Shown here: positions 39,477 through 39,915 of the stretch, one piece after another
Layout of the letters: the number at the start of each line of letters is the position of its first letter
How positions within the stretch are numbered: the stretch's first letter is position 1
Notes under the pieces: generated by a model
Seen by the model: the letters and a program-made list of their open reading frames with translations, nothing else
What the model was told of the DNA's origin: nothing
The model's database searches: none
Source of the DNA: Bacteroidaceae bacterium
GTDB lineage: Bacteria > Bacteroidota > Bacteroidia > Bacteroidales > Bacteroidaceae
Reading direction: 5' to 3'
DNA length: 39,915 nt
Assembly (NCBI GenBank): GCA_017541265.1
Contig: JAFXZK010000041.1
Span: forward strand, 1 to 39,915
Translations under genes and position numbers: made by a program

Positions 39477-39602
39477 TTACTTCCTCGCTTTTAGGGTTTC
39501 ACTTCTAATTCCTTCTGCAAACTTATGTTCCTTACAGGCTTTCTTTTTAGGTGCAAAGTTTGGGCAAGTATTTCTCTTTGTGCACGACCAGCAATGTTTC
39601 AT
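39477..39602 (-). CDS. Small cysteine-rich protein, 41 aa
   Basis: ATG 39602 preceded by a purine-rich AGGAGAA site. The product MKHCWSCTKRNTCPNF then KKKACKEHKF has four Cys and two His in a short stretch, like a zinc-binding knuckle, with a basic C-terminus. Ends 5 bp before the next gene. Too short for homology calls but the ribosome site and cysteine pattern support it. Confidence 0.6.
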   Translation of the reverse strand: MKHCWSCTKRNTCPNFAPKKKACKEHKFAEGIRSETLKARK

Positions 39603-39623
39603 ATTATTCTCCTTTCTGTGCTT

Positions 39624-39713
39624 TTAGTCCAAGTTCAAAGAAATGTTTGGAACCTTCACCACAGAGCAGCAATACTCTTCTGTGAAATTCTTCGATTTTG
39701 TAAGTTCAATCAT
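39624..39713 (-). CDS. Possible small ORF, 29 aa
   Basis: A frame from ATG 39713 (MIELTKSKNFTEEYCCSV) stops after 29 codons. An overlapping frame with no ATG reads KIEEFHRRVLLLCGEG then SKHFFELGLKAQKGE to a stop just before the next ribosome site and looks more protein-like. Either one is a small gene, or the pair is a gene broken by a frameshift. Confidence 0.3.
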   Translation of the reverse strand: MIELTKSKNFTEEYCCSVVKVPNISLNLD

Positions 39714-39759
39714 GTCTGCTTTATTTCTCGATTATCAATTTCTTCATGCTTTCTCTTTA

Positions 39760-39915
39760 TCACCAGAAAGTAGGTTGTTGCAACTCTCTTTTAATACGTT
39801 TCTGGGCCATATCGAAAAACTCTTTATTCAGTTCAAAGCCTATGTAACTTCTCTTTTCCTTTATACACGCTATGGCTGTCGTGCCAGAGCCAATACAATT
39901 ATCTAATACTACCCC
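39760..39915 (-). CDS. DNA N6/N4 methyltransferase, C-terminal fragment (5' end outside window)
   Basis: The minus-strand frame from the right edge reads GVVLDNCIGSGTTAIACIKEKRSYIGFELN and ends ELQQPTFW. LD..IGSGTTAIA and YIGFE are the SAM-binding signature at the C-terminus of beta-class DNA amino-methyltransferases (usually LDpF.GSGTT and iGiE). Only about 51 residues are in the window, so target and completeness cannot be judged. A second methyltransferase in the same block suggests DNA modification against restriction. Confidence 0.8.
   Translation of the reverse strand, partial: GVVLDNCIGSGTTAIACIKEKRSYIGFELNKEFFDMAQKRIKRELQQPTFW

Noticed and set aside
1-39915. Diversity-generating retroelement or CRISPR array
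   Set aside because: No reverse transcriptase, no template/variable repeat pair and no regular direct repeats with unique spacers were seen.

Overview
The window is 40 kb of a tailed bacteriophage (long-tailed siphovirus type) or phage-plasmid of a Bacteroidales host, most likely Bacteroides/Prevotella-like. Pointers to this are DUF4494, DUF6712 and YopX family proteins, weak Shine-Dalgarno sites, and a Bacteroidetes-type promoter (-7 box TACCTTTG) in front of parA. The terminase, portal, capsid, an integrase and any rRNA or tRNA are not in the window. Both ends cut through genes.

Layout. (1) 1-6.9 kb, leftward: distal tail genes (a LamG-like tail protein running off the left edge, a 34-residue repeat peptide, a Ser/Asp-rich protein and a 1072-residue tail fibre). 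(2) 7.0-21.0 kb, rightward: two small structural genes, a 2521-residue tape measure protein, a three-gene glycosyltransferase cassette (Stealth, GT2 plus two DUF616-like modules, DUF4422) and a DUF6712 virion protein, closed by an intrinsic terminator. (3) 21.0-22.6 kb: a partition locus with ParA and a ribbon-helix-helix partner, embedded in three arrays of degenerate 8-bp repeats (8, 16 and 8 units). (4) 22.6-27.6 kb, leftward: a holin-like protein, a structural protein and a 1080-residue tail protein. (5) 27.6-39.9 kb, leftward: a packed block of small, probably early genes, including a replication-protein-like gene, an RNA polymerase alpha-CTD-like protein, two methyltransferases, a PP-loop/PAPS-reductase-like protein, YopX and DUF4494. 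(6) Inside block 5, a rightward island at 31.85-33.94 kb with a TnpB-like RuvC nuclease, an unknown gene and a structured non-coding region, bounded by two hairpins with the same 7-nt loop.

The main new signal is a family of five promoter-like sites sharing TTGCCCTTGA - 18/19 bp - TAnnTT. They sit in front of the two divergent tail units, the DUF6712 gene, the large tail gene and the holin gene. This looks like a phage late-promoter set distinct from the host-like parA promoter. The alpha-CTD protein is a speculative candidate regulator. Other points worth following are the octad centromere, possible glycosylation of Ser/Asp-rich virion proteins by the phage's own enzymes, long G/C homopolymers in early genes, and a three-way-junction RNA candidate.

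All calls come from reading the sequence and from memory of protein families; no database search was run.
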